A stretch of DNA of 64,000 bases from Intestinibaculum porci (GTDB lineage: Bacteria; Bacillota_I; Bacilli_A; Erysipelotrichales; Coprobacillaceae), in contig NZ_AP019309.1 in NCBI RefSeq assembly GCF_003925875.1, positions 3,148,925-3,212,924 on the forward strand, given 5' to 3'. Below are positions 9,625 through 19,900 of this stretch, in pieces (positions within the stretch are counted from its first letter, which is position 1; the number at the start of each line of letters is the position of its first letter). Under the pieces are notes generated by a model. It saw only the letters and a program-made list of their open reading frames with translations, did not search any database and was not told the DNA's origin. The position numbers and the translations under genes were made by a program.

Positions 9625-10099
9625 AAGCCCATCTTGTGAATGGCGCTGCTCCAAACATATTCCAGAAAAACGCCATTGGAAAATTCTTTATTAGTGTCCC
9701 GACAAATACTGCAGGCAGCTGTGATACTGGCACAACACCAGGGATCAAAAAAAATGCCAATGTAGCAAACATACTCATAGAAGGACACATAACCGCAATT
9801 GTCCCAGCTTGTCTCATTAAGACTTTAAAGTAAGCAGGATCATCCTCTTTAGTATGGGTAAGCATAAAATGTTCACCAAATTTATTACCATATAATGATG
9901 ATAAAATAATGACAACAATACCAATCCACAAGATCTCACTCATCGCCGCTGCAAAGACTTTATTCGTCATATTACTAAAGCCACCGGCTTTGAGATCAAA
10001 TCCAAGATTGATAGCACTGTTATAAATTTCCATGCCAAATGCCATCGCGTAAGACATAATCACACCAAATATAAAGCCCTGTTTCTTATTTTCAGGCAT
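9596..10099 (-). CDS. DUF2798-type integral membrane protein
   Basis: 167 aa, four predicted membrane helices arranged as two related halves (IFGVIMSYAMAFGMEIYNSAI and IAVMCPSMSMFATLAFFLI). The opening MPENKKQGFIFGVIMSYAMA resembles DUF2798 proteins, whose function is unknown. ATG at 10099 is chosen because AAGGAGG sits at ideal distance; the frame remains open further upstream to a GTG at 10153, but that stretch forms the leader hairpin. It converges on, and overlaps, the TetR gene. Confidence 0.78.
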   Translation of the reverse strand: MPENKKQGFIFGVIMSYAMAFGMEIYNSAINLGFDLKAGGFSNMTNKVFAAAMSEILWIGIVVIILSSLYGNKFGEHFMLTHTKEDDPAYFKVLMRQAGTIAVMCPSMSMFATLAFFLIPGVVPVSQLPAVFVGTLIKNFPMAFFWNMFGAAPFTRWAFSHVKRFLD

Positions 10100-10106
10100 A
10101 CAAAAA

Positions 10107-10138
10107 ACCTCCTTCTGTACTTGGGTTACAGAGGAGGT
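10107..10138 (-). promoter_or_regulatory. Leader hairpin that encloses the DUF2798 ribosome binding site
   Basis: On the minus strand ACCTCCTCTGTA and TACAGAAGGAGGT form a 12-13 bp stem (one bulge) with a 7-nt loop, followed directly by TTTTT. The 3' arm contains the AAGGAGG ribosome binding site of the gene starting at 10099. It can act as a terminator, an RBS-sequestering hairpin, or both. A possible promoter (TTACGA - 17 - TAAAAT) lies just upstream near 10165-10200. Confidence 0.6.
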
Positions 10139-10240
10139 CTTTTCCAGTTTCACCTACATACGAAGTTATTTTAACACTTGGATCAATTCTTCGTAAGTTT
10201 ATTTTTCAATTACAGAGATTCTTTTTTGAATGATGATGCC

Positions 10241-11311
10241 CTATTTTACATTGATCACCACATATTCCGATGGTGATCCTGTTTTTATTGGGAAGCCCCA
10301 GCCAGCAAGTCCACTTGTTGTGATGGCATGGAAAGAACCAATTGTTTTATTACCATAGCGCATTGATCCTGGCATGAAATCATTTAAATAACCCGTTGGC
10401 CAAATCTGACCACCATGGGTATGTCCACTTAACTGTAAGTCTACACCCTTTTTCGCATTCTTTTGTATTTCTAAGGGCTGATGATCTAACATGATAATAT
10501 ATTGATCTTTATTTACATCTTTAAGTAAATCATCTGTTAATTTACGATCATAGGAAGCATCACGTCTGCCTATGAGTGTAATCTTACCAATATTTTTAAC
10601 ATCATCATCTAGTACAGTAATATGGTTATTTTCCATCGCTGTTCTAATATCACTGGCATTAGAATGAGATCTATTAGATGTATGCCAGTTACCATACTTA
10701 GAATCATCATGATTGCCATAAACATAATAGATGCCTAGTTTATTATGTAATTGACTTAATGCTTTAGTAGCTGCTAGCATGTCTTTCTTCGGTGTATTTT
10801 CATCAAAGATATCGCCATCCAAAACCACTAAATCAGGATTGACCTTATTCATCTTTTGAACTAACCCATTAATTTGTCTAGGATTAAACACCTGATCGGT
10901 ATGTAAATCAGAGATCAGTAGAATCTTTAAGTTATTAATTTTATTACTCTTAATTGTATAATCCGTCTCCACAACATGATGCATGTTGTAATAGCCATAC
11001 CCCATAATCAGACAAACTGCAACCACCGATAACAGTCCACTTTGCAATAACCCCTTTAACATGCCAGCTGGTACAAAATGAGATATTAATCCAAAGACCG
11101 CGCAAGCAGCTAGAAAATAATAATAGAGCACTGCATAGAGTCCTAAGAAATTAACAGCAGGTAAAGCTAATAATACAGCTATTATTGTAATAACAACTTT
11201 AATTGTTATTGTCATATTAATAAAAGAGCCTAAAAATCGTATGATAAAGAATCTTAAATAGATCGATGTCAATAAAGCTGAGACACCACCTATCAAAAAC
11301 AACATGTACAT
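10241..11311 (-). CDS. Membrane-anchored metallophosphoesterase (YkuE/YaeI-like)
   Basis: 356 aa. The N-terminal ~125 residues hold about four hydrophobic helices. The C-terminal calcineurin-like phosphoesterase domain shows the five metal-binding blocks: LISDLHTD, LDGDIFD, YGNHDD, LDHQP and LSGHTHGGQIWP. YkuE/YaeI relatives act on lipid-linked phosphoesters at the membrane, but the substrate here is unknown. ATG at 11311 is preceded by GAGGTGAG. A structured RNA with its own promoter and terminator-like hairpin lies immediately upstream on the same strand and could be its leader. Confidence 0.88.
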   Translation of the reverse strand: MYMLFLIGGVSALLTSIYLRFFIIRFLGSFINMTITIKVVITIIAVLLALPAVNFLGLYAVLYYYFLAACAVFGLISHFVPAGMLKGLLQSGLLSVVAVCLIMGYGYYNMHHVVETDYTIKSNKINNLKILLISDLHTDQVFNPRQINGLVQKMNKVNPDLVVLDGDIFDENTPKKDMLAATKALSQLHNKLGIYYVYGNHDDSKYGNWHTSNRSHSNASDIRTAMENNHITVLDDDVKNIGKITLIGRRDASYDRKLTDDLLKDVNKDQYIIMLDHQPLEIQKNAKKGVDLQLSGHTHGGQIWPTGYLNDFMPGSMRYGNKTIGSFHAITTSGLAGWGFPIKTGSPSEYVVINVK

Positions 11312-11369
11312 ATACTCACCTCATTTTCCATTTTATTGATCTTGTAATATAAGTAAAATGCCTAAAAAT

Positions 11370-11550
11370 AAGAAGAGCTATGCAGATCATGCATAGCTAC
11401 AAATCTTCAAATCGACAGAGATCTCAGTTCAATGATAGTGACAATTAATTTGGAAGCGATCAAGCCTAAAAAAGGCTTAGGAGGAACGAATGCAAAAGCA
11501 TCGTAATCTCTGTCGTTGTTCGGTCAAACAAGTTTAATACTTGTGCCTTA
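11370..11550 (-). ncRNA. Structured RNA of unrecognised class (sRNA or riboswitch-like leader)
   Basis: A clear minus-strand promoter (TTTACA 11578-11583, 16 nt, TAAAAT 11556-11561) starts a ~180-nt non-coding stretch. Folding by eye gives a small hairpin (CAAGTATTAAACTTG), a 10-bp closing helix (CGACAGAGAT with ATCTCTGTCG) holding two internal hairpins (ACGATGC/GCATTCGT and AAGCCT/AGGCTT) and unpaired conserved-looking segments, then a strong hairpin (AGCTATGCA / TGCATAGCT) followed by CTTCTTATTTTT. It ends ~60 nt before the metallophosphoesterase start codon. I could not match it to 6S, SRP, T-box, SAM, TPP, lysine, purine, FMN, cobalamin or c-di-GMP elements. Confidence 0.6.
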
Positions 11551-11695
11551 TAGTTATTTTAACACTATCCCACATATTGTAAAGCGTTTTCATACAATAT
11601 CTTATATAATAATTTTATTACAAATTACATTATAAGACACATCATTTCGTGCATTCTTAATTAATTTATATGCATCAAAGACGAAATAAAGGGTT

Positions 11696-11734
11696 TTTGT
11701 TATCATATGCATTCTACATGCATATGATAACAAA
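11696..11734. repeat. Long perfect inverted repeat (17-bp arms, 5-nt loop)
   Basis: Arms 11696-11712 and 11718-11734 (core TTATCATATGCAT / ATGCATATGATAA) are perfectly complementary around TCTAC. No T-run follows on either strand, so it is not a standard terminator. It could be a cruciform, operator or processing site. Confidence 0.7.
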
Positions 11735-11896
11735 TAGTTTCTACTCACTAAACATCATTTAATTCCAATGTTGCACCAATATATGCCATCATTAATAATA
11801 AACAGTCCAAAACGATAGCACAGAGAACAAAGGGAGATCTTATTTTGAGGATTTTATATAAAATTTTAAAGCAATTTAGAATTAAGCACCTATAAA

Positions 11897-11927
11897 ACTT
11901 AGAAAAGTACGAGGTGCGCACTTTTCT
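11897..11927 (-). terminator. Probable pre-crRNA terminator
   Basis: Immediately beyond the most degenerate repeat, AGAAAAGT / ACTTTTCT arms (11901-11908 with 11920-11927) form a hairpin followed on the minus strand by AAGTTTTAT. Its position fits the end of the array transcript; the U-tract is short. Confidence 0.5.
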
Positions 11928-11932
11928 AAAGC

Positions 11933-14900
11933 ATTTGAGAACAGTTCAAAATCACATACCTCTAAAGCTCAAATCTAATGCTAATGGTTCCCTTCCTAAT
12001 TTGGGAGCAGTTCAGAATAACACACCACTAAAACACAAAAAAAGTGAGTCAACCCACATTTTCAGTTTGAGAGCAGTTCAGAATAACACACCACTAAAAC
12101 AATTCAACTCTGTTTTTACTGCCCATAGTAGTTTGAGAGCAGTTCAGAATAACACACCACTAAAACGATTCGGTTTGATGGATGTTTTCCACGCAAGTTT
12201 GAGAGCAGTTCAGAATTACACACCACTAAAACAACCCCATAGCGCTGAATGTTATAGTCGATGTTTGAGAGCAGTTCAGAATTACACACCACTAAAACTG
12301 ACTCGTAGAAAAAAGTTACCAATTAATTGTTTGAGAGCAGTTCAGAATTACACACCACTAAAACTTGTTATGACATGGTTCAGCAGTTGCACCAGTTTGA
12401 GAGCAGTTCAGAATTACACACCACTAAAACCTTTACCGATGCCGTTATAAGGCCTTGCGCGTTTGAGAGCAGTTCAGAATTACACACCACTAAAACTGTC
12501 ATCGTCTGCGATTGTATAGCCGTCTTGTTTGAGAGCAGTTCAGAATTACACACCACTAAAACGCAACAAGAGAGATCGATACAACAGACTGCGTTTGAGA
12601 GCAGTTCAGAATTACACACCACTAAAACTCAGCGCTTGCCATAATTTTTAATGTTGTTGTTTGAGAGCAGTTCAGAATTACACACCACTAAAACGTTGAG
12701 GGCACTCTAAGCGCGGACCGAGTAGTTTGAGAGCAGTTCAGAATTACACACCACTAAAACCATTAGCCCACATCTTCTTAAGAACTACGTGTTTGAGAGC
12801 AGTTCAGAATTACACACCACTAAAACGATCTGCATCAATGTCAAAAGCACCGTGACGTTTGAGAGCAGTTCAGAATTACACACCACTAAAACGAATCAGC
12901 TCCGACAGCCAAAGTATTTCTTGTTTGAGAGCAGTTCAGAATTACACACCACTAAAACTTCAGCGGTAAGACTTACCTGGTCAATCAGGTTTGAGAGCAG
13001 TTCAGAATTACACACCACTAAAACTGACTGTTCCGTCATGTTCCAGCATATTCCGTTTGAGAGCAGTTCAGAATTACACACCACTAAAACGAGTTTGATC
13101 CGCTCAACGTTGAATAACTAGTTTGAGAGCAGTTCAGAATTACACACCACTAAAACTCAAAAGAGAAAAGATCATTAAATCCCTGAGTTTGAGAGCAGTT
13201 CAGAATTACACACCACTAAAACACCTAACGCGTCAATGTTGGGCGCTATCGGGTTTGAGAGCAGTTCAGAATTACACACCACTAAAACACCATCAAGGGA
13301 GCATCAAACATAGAAAACGTTTGAGAGCAGTTCAGAATTACACACCACTAAAACTTGATGTTGTATTTTCCGGATCCATATATTGTTTGAGAGCAGTTCA
13401 GAATTACACACCACTAAAACCGCGCGTATCTCAGCATCTTTTGCTGACATGTTTGAGAGCAGTTCAGAATTACACACCACTAAAACTGAAGTTATCAATA
13501 GATTTACGACTGCGGAGTTTGAGAGCAGTTCAGAATTACACACCACTAAAACACATGACGCGTATCTAAGCACATCGCGCTTTGGTTTGAGAGCAGTTCA
13601 GAATTACACACCACTAAAACTATGGCATTGTTCCATTTTTTTTGCACCACGTTTGAGAGCAGTTCAGAATTACACACCACTAAAACTTTTTGTCCGGCTG
13701 CATTTTGCCGTCTTTTGTTTGAGAGCAGTTCAGAATTACACACCACTAAAACTCGATCCAGGTGCCGTTTGCGTAGCACTGAGTTTGAGAGCAGTTCAGA
13801 ATTACACACCACTAAAACTTTTATAAAGACTTGAGAAGCTGATATTTGGTTTGAGAGCAGTTCAGAATTACACACCACTAAAACGGGTGACTCATGGAAC
13901 AATACAGGCTTCCGGTTTGAGAGCAGTTCAGAATTACACACCACTAAAACGGACATATTCAACAAAAATTCAAAACGCTAGTTTGAGAGCAGTTCAGAAT
14001 TATACACCACTAAAACTCGGTAAGATGAAAAATGCAAGTGGGCTCGGTTTGAGAGCAGTTCAGAATTACACACCACTAAAACTAAGATTTTTTCAACTCC
14101 TTTGAAATCCTTGTTTGAGAGCAGTTCAGAATTACACACCACTAAAACCTAGACAAGAATATCATGTATGCAGATTTAGTTTGAGAGCAGTTCAGAATTA
14201 CACACCACTAAAACAGATCATATCCTTCTAAGATTGCAATCATAGTTTGAGAGCAGTTCAGAATTACACACCACTAAAACCACCCATAGGCTCATCAATA
14301 ACCTCGATTGGTTTGAGAGCAGTTCAGAATTACACACCACTAAAACAAGAGCGTCTCTGGCCTTAAGTACTTCTCCGTTTGAGAGCAGTTCAGAATTACA
14401 CACCACTAAAACCCGTATGCTGGATTAACTGTCTATGAAGCAGTTTGAGAGCAGTTCAGAATTACACACCACTAAAACACGTCATATGATAATCTTATTA
14501 TGCTTTATGTTTGAGAGCAGTTCAGAATTACACACCACTAAAACTGTGATGTTGAAGTTATATGATTTGAGAGAGTTTGAGAGCAGTTCAGAATTACACA
14601 CCACTAAAACCTTCTCCTCTTTCTCTATTTGTAAATGATGGTTTGAGAGCAGTTCAGAATTACACACCACTAAAACTAACCCTGTAACGATATGACCGCC
14701 AATAGAGTTTGAGAGCAGTTCAGAATTACACACCACTAAAACGCGCTTAAAGCTTTAGAACCCATGTCACTAGTTTGAGAGCAGTTCAGAATTACACACC
14801 ACTAAAACAACGTAAATATAAACAATCGTTGTCATTATGTTTGAGAGCAGTTCAGAATTACACACCACTAAAACACCGAACAGGACACGACAGGAACGAC

Positions 14901-14940
14901 AAAAGTTTGAGAGCAGTTCAGAATTACACACCACTAAAAC
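11933..14940 (-). CRISPR. Type II-A CRISPR array, 46 repeats / 45 spacers
   Basis: 36-bp repeats recur every 66 bp (30-nt spacers), except for one 32-nt spacer at 13553-13584. On the plus strand the repeat begins GTTTGAGAGCAGTTCAGAAT and ends ACACACCACTAAAAC. On the transcribed minus strand it begins GTTTTAGTGGTGTG, like other type II-A repeats. Orientation comes from three signs: the repeat at 11933-11968 is heavily mutated and those at 11999, 12065 and 12131 share a T-to-A variant (old, leader-distal end); the leader motif ATTTGAG abuts the right end; and the tracrRNA anti-repeat complements the minus-strand repeat. A single-base variant is also present at 13981. The spacers look unique by eye; their targets and the PAM cannot be read from this window. 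Confidence 0.98.
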
Positions 14941-15088
14941 CTCAAATAAGGTTTTCAAGTCGATTTTCGGCCTTCATTACCGATAGGAAGGACTATAATT
15001 GGCTATTAAACGCATTATATTGGTTTTAAAGGCTACAGTTACCATGCTGTAGGTAATTCAACTGCTTAGGTATGTAACTACTTATAGT
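14941..15088 (-). promoter_or_regulatory. CRISPR leader
   Basis: 148 bp between the csn2 stop and the first (newest) repeat. The sequence touching the repeat reads TTATTTGAG on the minus strand; ATTTGAG matches the leader-anchoring sequence described for spacer integration in type II-A systems. An AT-rich TATAAT occurs within the leader, with no convincing -35 box, so the array promoter is only tentatively located. Confidence 0.75.
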
Positions 15089-15769
15089 TTATATCATACA
15101 TAGGTCATCATCAATAATATATTGATGACAATCTGGTATTAACTCATTGCAATGATTTTCAATGAATAGAACATTCATACATTTATAATTCATGTACTTA
15201 CATAGTTCTTCTATTTCATGTTTTGTGAAATAGCTGAGGCAATTACAAATAATAAGTGGTGTCTTAGGTGTTAACTCTGAGATTAATTCTATGTAATTGA
15301 GGAATGTATCAAACATCGGTTCTTCTGGATCTTTAGTTATTTTTAAGTTAATGGCTTTAAGATATCCTTCCAATGGTAAATCATCATCGAATGAGAAATC
15401 CACATTAAATTCTTCTATGATATCTAGCACGATTTTATTAATGTCTGTGATGTATTCTTTATATTGTAGGAACTGATCACCATCATCTATTAAAATCTTT
15501 GATACTTCTTCATATAATGCTTTAATAATAGGTTTAGCGTTTAAATCTAATTGGAAGGGATTAATGATCAATATAGCTTTTGAGAGGATATCTTTGTCTG
15601 ACTTATCTTCTAATATTTCTATTTCATTTGTTTTATATTTTTCATTAATGATTGCATTTAGTAACTGGACTATATGTGTATAAAGTTTTGTATCTTCAAC
15701 AACTAATTGCGTATTATCACCATGACCAAAATCAATAGGATCATCATAACCCATAATTAAAAACTTCAT
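15089..15769 (-). CDS. csn2: CRISPR-associated protein Csn2 (type II-A)
   Basis: 226 aa, the length of the short (Streptococcus/Enterococcus-type) Csn2 group. Csn2 forms a tetrameric ring around DNA ends and supports spacer acquisition with Cas1-Cas2 and Cas9. Recognised from its position (last cas gene, next to the leader), its size and its pattern: N-terminal beta-rich MKFLIMGYDDPIDF, acidic helices in the middle, and a C-terminal LIICNCLSYFTKHEIEELCKY ... MNVLFIENH segment typical of the family. It marks the locus as subtype II-A. The start codon overlaps the cas2 stop (ATGA), implying translational coupling. Confidence 0.92.
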   Translation of the reverse strand: MKFLIMGYDDPIDFGHGDNTQLVVEDTKLYTHIVQLLNAIINEKYKTNEIEILEDKSDKDILSKAILIINPFQLDLNAKPIIKALYEEVSKILIDDGDQFLQYKEYITDINKIVLDIIEEFNVDFSFDDDLPLEGYLKAINLKITKDPEEPMFDTFLNYIELISELTPKTPLIICNCLSYFTKHEIEELCKYMNYKCMNVLFIENHCNELIPDCHQYIIDDDLCMI

Positions 15770-16086
15770 AATACAATTAACCTCGCATCACTATCTTCTA
15801 CATCAGTTTTTCTTTCACCAACAAGAAATTGAATTTGTGAGTATTGCTTTTCTGTAATAACCAGTAACTCTACATCACCTGCTGATGGTTTATTTTCTTC
15901 TAGCCTTTTGGTTTCAGCCTTTACAATAGAGTTATTTAAAGCTAGTTTTGAATAAACACTTTCCTGCATCATAATGAAGCCTTCTCTAATTAAAAACTTT
16001 CTAAATAACCGATATTCTTTTCTGTTTAAGTACGTCTCTGTAGGCAAATCAAAAAATACAATCATTCTCATGTATCTATAACTCAT
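15766..16086 (-). CDS. cas2: CRISPR-associated endoribonuclease-fold protein Cas2
   Basis: 106 aa from the ATG giving MSYRYMRMIVFFDLPTET, which aligns with the N-terminus of Streptococcus Cas2; an ATG five codons upstream is in frame but less likely. Ferredoxin-like fold with the conserved Asp in FFDLP, followed by RKFLIREGFIMMQESVYSKL and a C-terminal LLVITEKQY / ARLIVL. Cas2 is the structural core of the Cas1-Cas2 integrase complex. It overlaps the cas1 3' end by 11 nt and the csn2 start by 4 nt. Confidence 0.96.
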   Translation of the reverse strand: MSYRYMRMIVFFDLPTETYLNRKEYRLFRKFLIREGFIMMQESVYSKLALNNSIVKAETKRLEENKPSAGDVELLVITEKQYSQIQFLVGERKTDVEDSDARLIVL

Positions 16087-16948
16087 ATTCAAAAAATTCA
16101 ATTAATGATGCGTCTTTCTTTTTTAAAGCATCAAACACGCTTTTATCATAAATAGATATGGCATTTGATACATATTGATTACTGCCTTTAATACGTACTT
16201 TATGATTTAGAACATCGATAAGTTTAAGCTTCAGATCAGAATCAAAAGACTCCTTTGCATTTTCATAGACTATACGATCGACTAACTGTCGAAATGGCTC
16301 CATTAAATCTGATGAAAGATTAAAAGGATTAAATTCATTTTTATGTTTTATGCCTAGTTGTGTTAAATAACCCTGAGCTGCAATATCACGATTAAACTGA
16401 GATAAAATAATGGCATAGCCATAATTGAGAGCTGCATTTACATTGATCTGTGCATCTCTTGTAAACTTCACACCAAACAAACTATCAAAATAAACCTTAG
16501 CAGAATGACCTTCTCTATTGGTTTTATCAAAGGTAACGAGTTCATCCGCATATTGCTTTAACATCTCTGAGGTTTTGAATCCTTCTATTTCTAGTAATCT
16601 AGCCTGATTCAAGATCTTTTCTTTAATAATTCTTGTCCACACCGCTTGTGCGTTCTCTTCATCCCAATTAATTTGTTCGTTGATCCTTTTAGATACATTA
16701 TGGCATCCATAATAGGGGAGTACCTCCCCTATTGGATCCCTTCGATTATCACAAAAGATAATCTTAACCTTTCGGTTTAATAATTCTGCAATTAAGTACG
16801 ACGTAATTGTCACAGCTGTACTATTAATAACCACGGTATTAATCTCAGATAAATGAATTTGATTTACATTTTCACCACGAATAATCATATAGTCATTCTT
16901 ATAAGATAACTTGGCCTTGGAATTAATGACTACTGTACGCCAACTCAT
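16076..16948 (-). CDS. cas1: CRISPR-associated integrase Cas1
   Basis: 290 aa, normal for type II Cas1. Starts MSWRTVVINSKAKLSYKNDYMII. The all-beta N-terminal domain is followed by the helical catalytic domain, with the conserved segments NYGYAIILSQFNRDIAAQGYLTQLGIKH and NPFNLSSDLMEPFRQLVDRIV, which carry the metal-binding Glu/His/Asp-type residues. Cas1 catalyses spacer integration together with Cas2. Its ATG overlaps the cas9 stop (ATGA). Confidence 0.97.
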   Translation of the reverse strand: MSWRTVVINSKAKLSYKNDYMIIRGENVNQIHLSEINTVVINSTAVTITSYLIAELLNRKVKIIFCDNRRDPIGEVLPYYGCHNVSKRINEQINWDEENAQAVWTRIIKEKILNQARLLEIEGFKTSEMLKQYADELVTFDKTNREGHSAKVYFDSLFGVKFTRDAQINVNAALNYGYAIILSQFNRDIAAQGYLTQLGIKHKNEFNPFNLSSDLMEPFRQLVDRIVYENAKESFDSDLKLKLIDVLNHKVRIKGSNQYVSNAISIYDKSVFDALKKKDASLIEFFEYEL

Positions 16949-19900
16949 AATTTAAACTTCTTTCTATATAATCCTGTTACAGAGTCTGCATAAAAGACTG
17001 TCTTAGATAAATCAATCGTCTTACCACCCAAACGACCAATACGATTACTAATCTTAAAATCATCAAAATTAATATTCCCATTTTGTGGACCAGCATGTAA
17101 TGTGATTAAAATTTGGCGAATGACTTCACATCTTTCTTCTAATGAGATAGTTTGGAAATCATCTCGTTTATCAATGAACTTATTTCTAATATTGTTGTAT
17201 GCTGGATAAAGTTTATCCATCTTATCTAACAAAGTATCATAGACATATAAGAGATCTTCATCATTCACTTGATTATACTTCTTGTATTTCTGTGCTTTTT
17301 GGATCTGATCTAAAATCTTCGCTACGTGTTCATTTACACATAACTGTTTTGCCGTAACATATTCCGTTGGGGATGTTACATAATATAAACCACCATCAAT
17401 TTCAATTAACTGATTCTTTAAGATTTCTCTACCGATTTTTACATCAATTAAGCTTTCATTTTCTAATACATACTTTTCTTTTTCTTCATTTGAGGCATGA
17501 CTTAAGTAGATTGGTAACTGTGTTAACTTATCCACTTTAACGACTTTTTTACCTTTTTGTTTATGACCATGGATTTCAAAGATTTGATATTGTAAATTTT
17601 TAAATCCTCCATACTTATGAATATCAGCACGATATTTATTAACTGGTACTGATGCTTCTGTTATCCCCTTATTCGAATGGGCATCATTTGTTACGACTGT
17701 TAAATTAAATAAAACACCATCATTACGTTCTAATTTCTTAGTGATATAAACATCTTTATAGTAAAAACATTTCTTGATTTTACTAATCCATGCAGGATCC
17801 CAAATGGTTTCACCAGTATCTTCATCACAATAAGCATTAACCATACTGTTTAATACAAAGCCATCGTTGTTTCGTTTCTTGGCATCTTTTTTGTAGTTTT
17901 TAAAGTACTGACCATAGATGTATTTGGTATCCAGGTATTTGAAACGACACTTGATATAGTTACCTACTACGCAGGCAATATATGCATCATGGGCATGATG
18001 ATAATCATTCAAATCACGGCTCTTATAAATGTCATAACGTTTTCTAAAATCATGAGAGATATTAGCTCTGACTGTTCTTACATCCGTACCTTTATAATGA
18101 TTCATAATGATATTCGCAACATTTTTAATAATCTGTCTGGTTTCTACTAACTGGCGATTAATAAAACGTTCCTGATCTTTTTCATTGTATTCAGTTTTAA
18201 TCAAATTAAAGAATTTCTTCTTACTAATCAGTTTATTCTCTAAGAGTTTCGTCCAAAAACCAATCATCTTATTTCGAACTTCTGCTGGAACGGTTGGCTG
18301 ATCTAACTTAAACTGATTTTCTTCTGGTAACACTAATACTCTATTATCAAAGCTATCATCTTTAATCAATGACTGTGGGATAATATGGTCAATCTGATAT
18401 GTATCTAACTTATCAATATCTAGCGGTTTACCAGAGTACATAGATTTACCCATTTGGGTGTAATAGAGATATAAAGCATCGGTATTAATTTTCTTGTCAT
18501 CTTCATTATTAAGTGACTTATACACTTCTTTATCTTTTTCAGTTTCTAAATCTAATTCTCTATAAATAGCCTGTAATCTCTTAATTTGTGATGTCGTTCT
18601 AACCTTTTCGCCTTCTTCTCTAGCAAACTCAATATAAATATTTGTTGGACGATGCTGCATATATTTCGTGATCTCTTCAACAATCATCAATGACTGCCAA
18701 ATACCACGTTTTAATGCTGGTGAACCTGCTAACTTTTCCACTTCTTCATAAGTAAATGGTCCATCTTCTTCTTTTTCATTAGCTGCATCAATGATCTTGT
18801 TAAAGCCATACTTATCATCATTAATAATTTCCATTAAGTTATGATTTGTATTCTCTAAGATATCCATAACTGTTTCATTATGATTTTTAGAGCGAATGCC
18901 TAATAACAGTTTTCTTGATAAACGAGACCAGTCTTTATATCTTAATCGCATGATTTGTTCAATCTGATCATGATCAAGATGATAGTTATTTTGTAATCTT
19001 CTCTTCAAAATCTTCTTATCTTCAAAGATTGTCAAATCAAAGATAATGGACTCAATGAGATCATAGTTATCTTGATTGATCTCACCAAAGATCTTTGTAA
19101 AATCAATCCATGGTGTTAAAGAGGTGGAAAACTCATCTTCTTTCTGAAAGCCTGTAATCTCTAATTCATCTGAAAGCTTATAGACCTGATGAGCTTTTAA
19201 CCATCCATCTAATTTCTTTCTTGTCACCTTCTTATTATTCATGAATAAATCATCTAAAATTGATTTTTTAATATCTGGTTTGATCTTTTTACCATTAACA
19301 CGAATCTTATTTAATTCATTCAAAACTTCAAATCGACTAATTGTAAGGGACATTTTAGGTAATACTTCTTCATCAGGGAAGTAAGTACAATAGCTTAACA
19401 TTCTTTTGATAAAGCCTTCAGCCGTAGCATCGATATCAATAACTTCATTCGCATTCCATGGATGAATACGTTCATTTTCCTTACCTTCTACCTTTTTAAT
19501 CCAGGCAAATGGACTATTACTATTTAATGGGCCAACATAATATGGAATGCGATAAGTAAGAATAGACATCAGTTTATCCTTATTTTCTGCTAAAAGAGGA
19601 TAAAACTCAGCCTGATGATCAATAATCTGTTCCATTTCATATTCCTGCATCTGATAAGGAACAGCACCATTAGTACGTGAATTCTGTTTTACCAGGAAAG
19701 TTTCTAAATCCATTTTTTCTTTGATTGTCTGTGCATCTTCCGTATTAACATTTTTTAACAGATTCTTAATATATTTATAAAAATCTTCAACGGATGTCTT
19801 TCCCGGATGACTCATATAGCCGGTATAATTATGGAGCTTTTCACCATCTTTTCTAAACACTTCATTATAGCAATCAGGTAAGCTTTCTTTGACAACCTTT

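Larger units (their letters stand above)
11551..11932. other. Intergenic stretch between structured RNA and CRISPR trailer
   Basis: No coding potential seen. It holds the promoter of the structured RNA (11556-11583), a 17-bp perfect inverted repeat at 11696-11734 and the hairpin that probably ends the pre-crRNA (11897-11927). The rest is AT-rich without recognisable signals. Confidence 0.6.

Noticed and set aside
11370-11550. Structured RNA considered as a second tracrRNA
   Set aside because: It contains no anti-repeat; the true tracrRNA is at 20980-21072 beside cas9.
11933-14940. Plus-strand transcription of the array, because the plus-strand repeat also begins GTTTGAGAGC like some type II repeats
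   Set aside because: Decayed repeats lie at the left, the leader anchor ATTTGAG at the right, and the tracrRNA anti-repeat is complementary to the minus-strand repeat.
11914-15029. Many open frames of 60-180 codons on both strands with repeated peptide units (LRAVQNYTPLK, FESSSELHTTKT, VLVVCNSELLSN)
   Set aside because: They are translations of the CRISPR repeats; the 66-bp period is divisible by 3, so frames stay open by chance. No ribosome binding sites.
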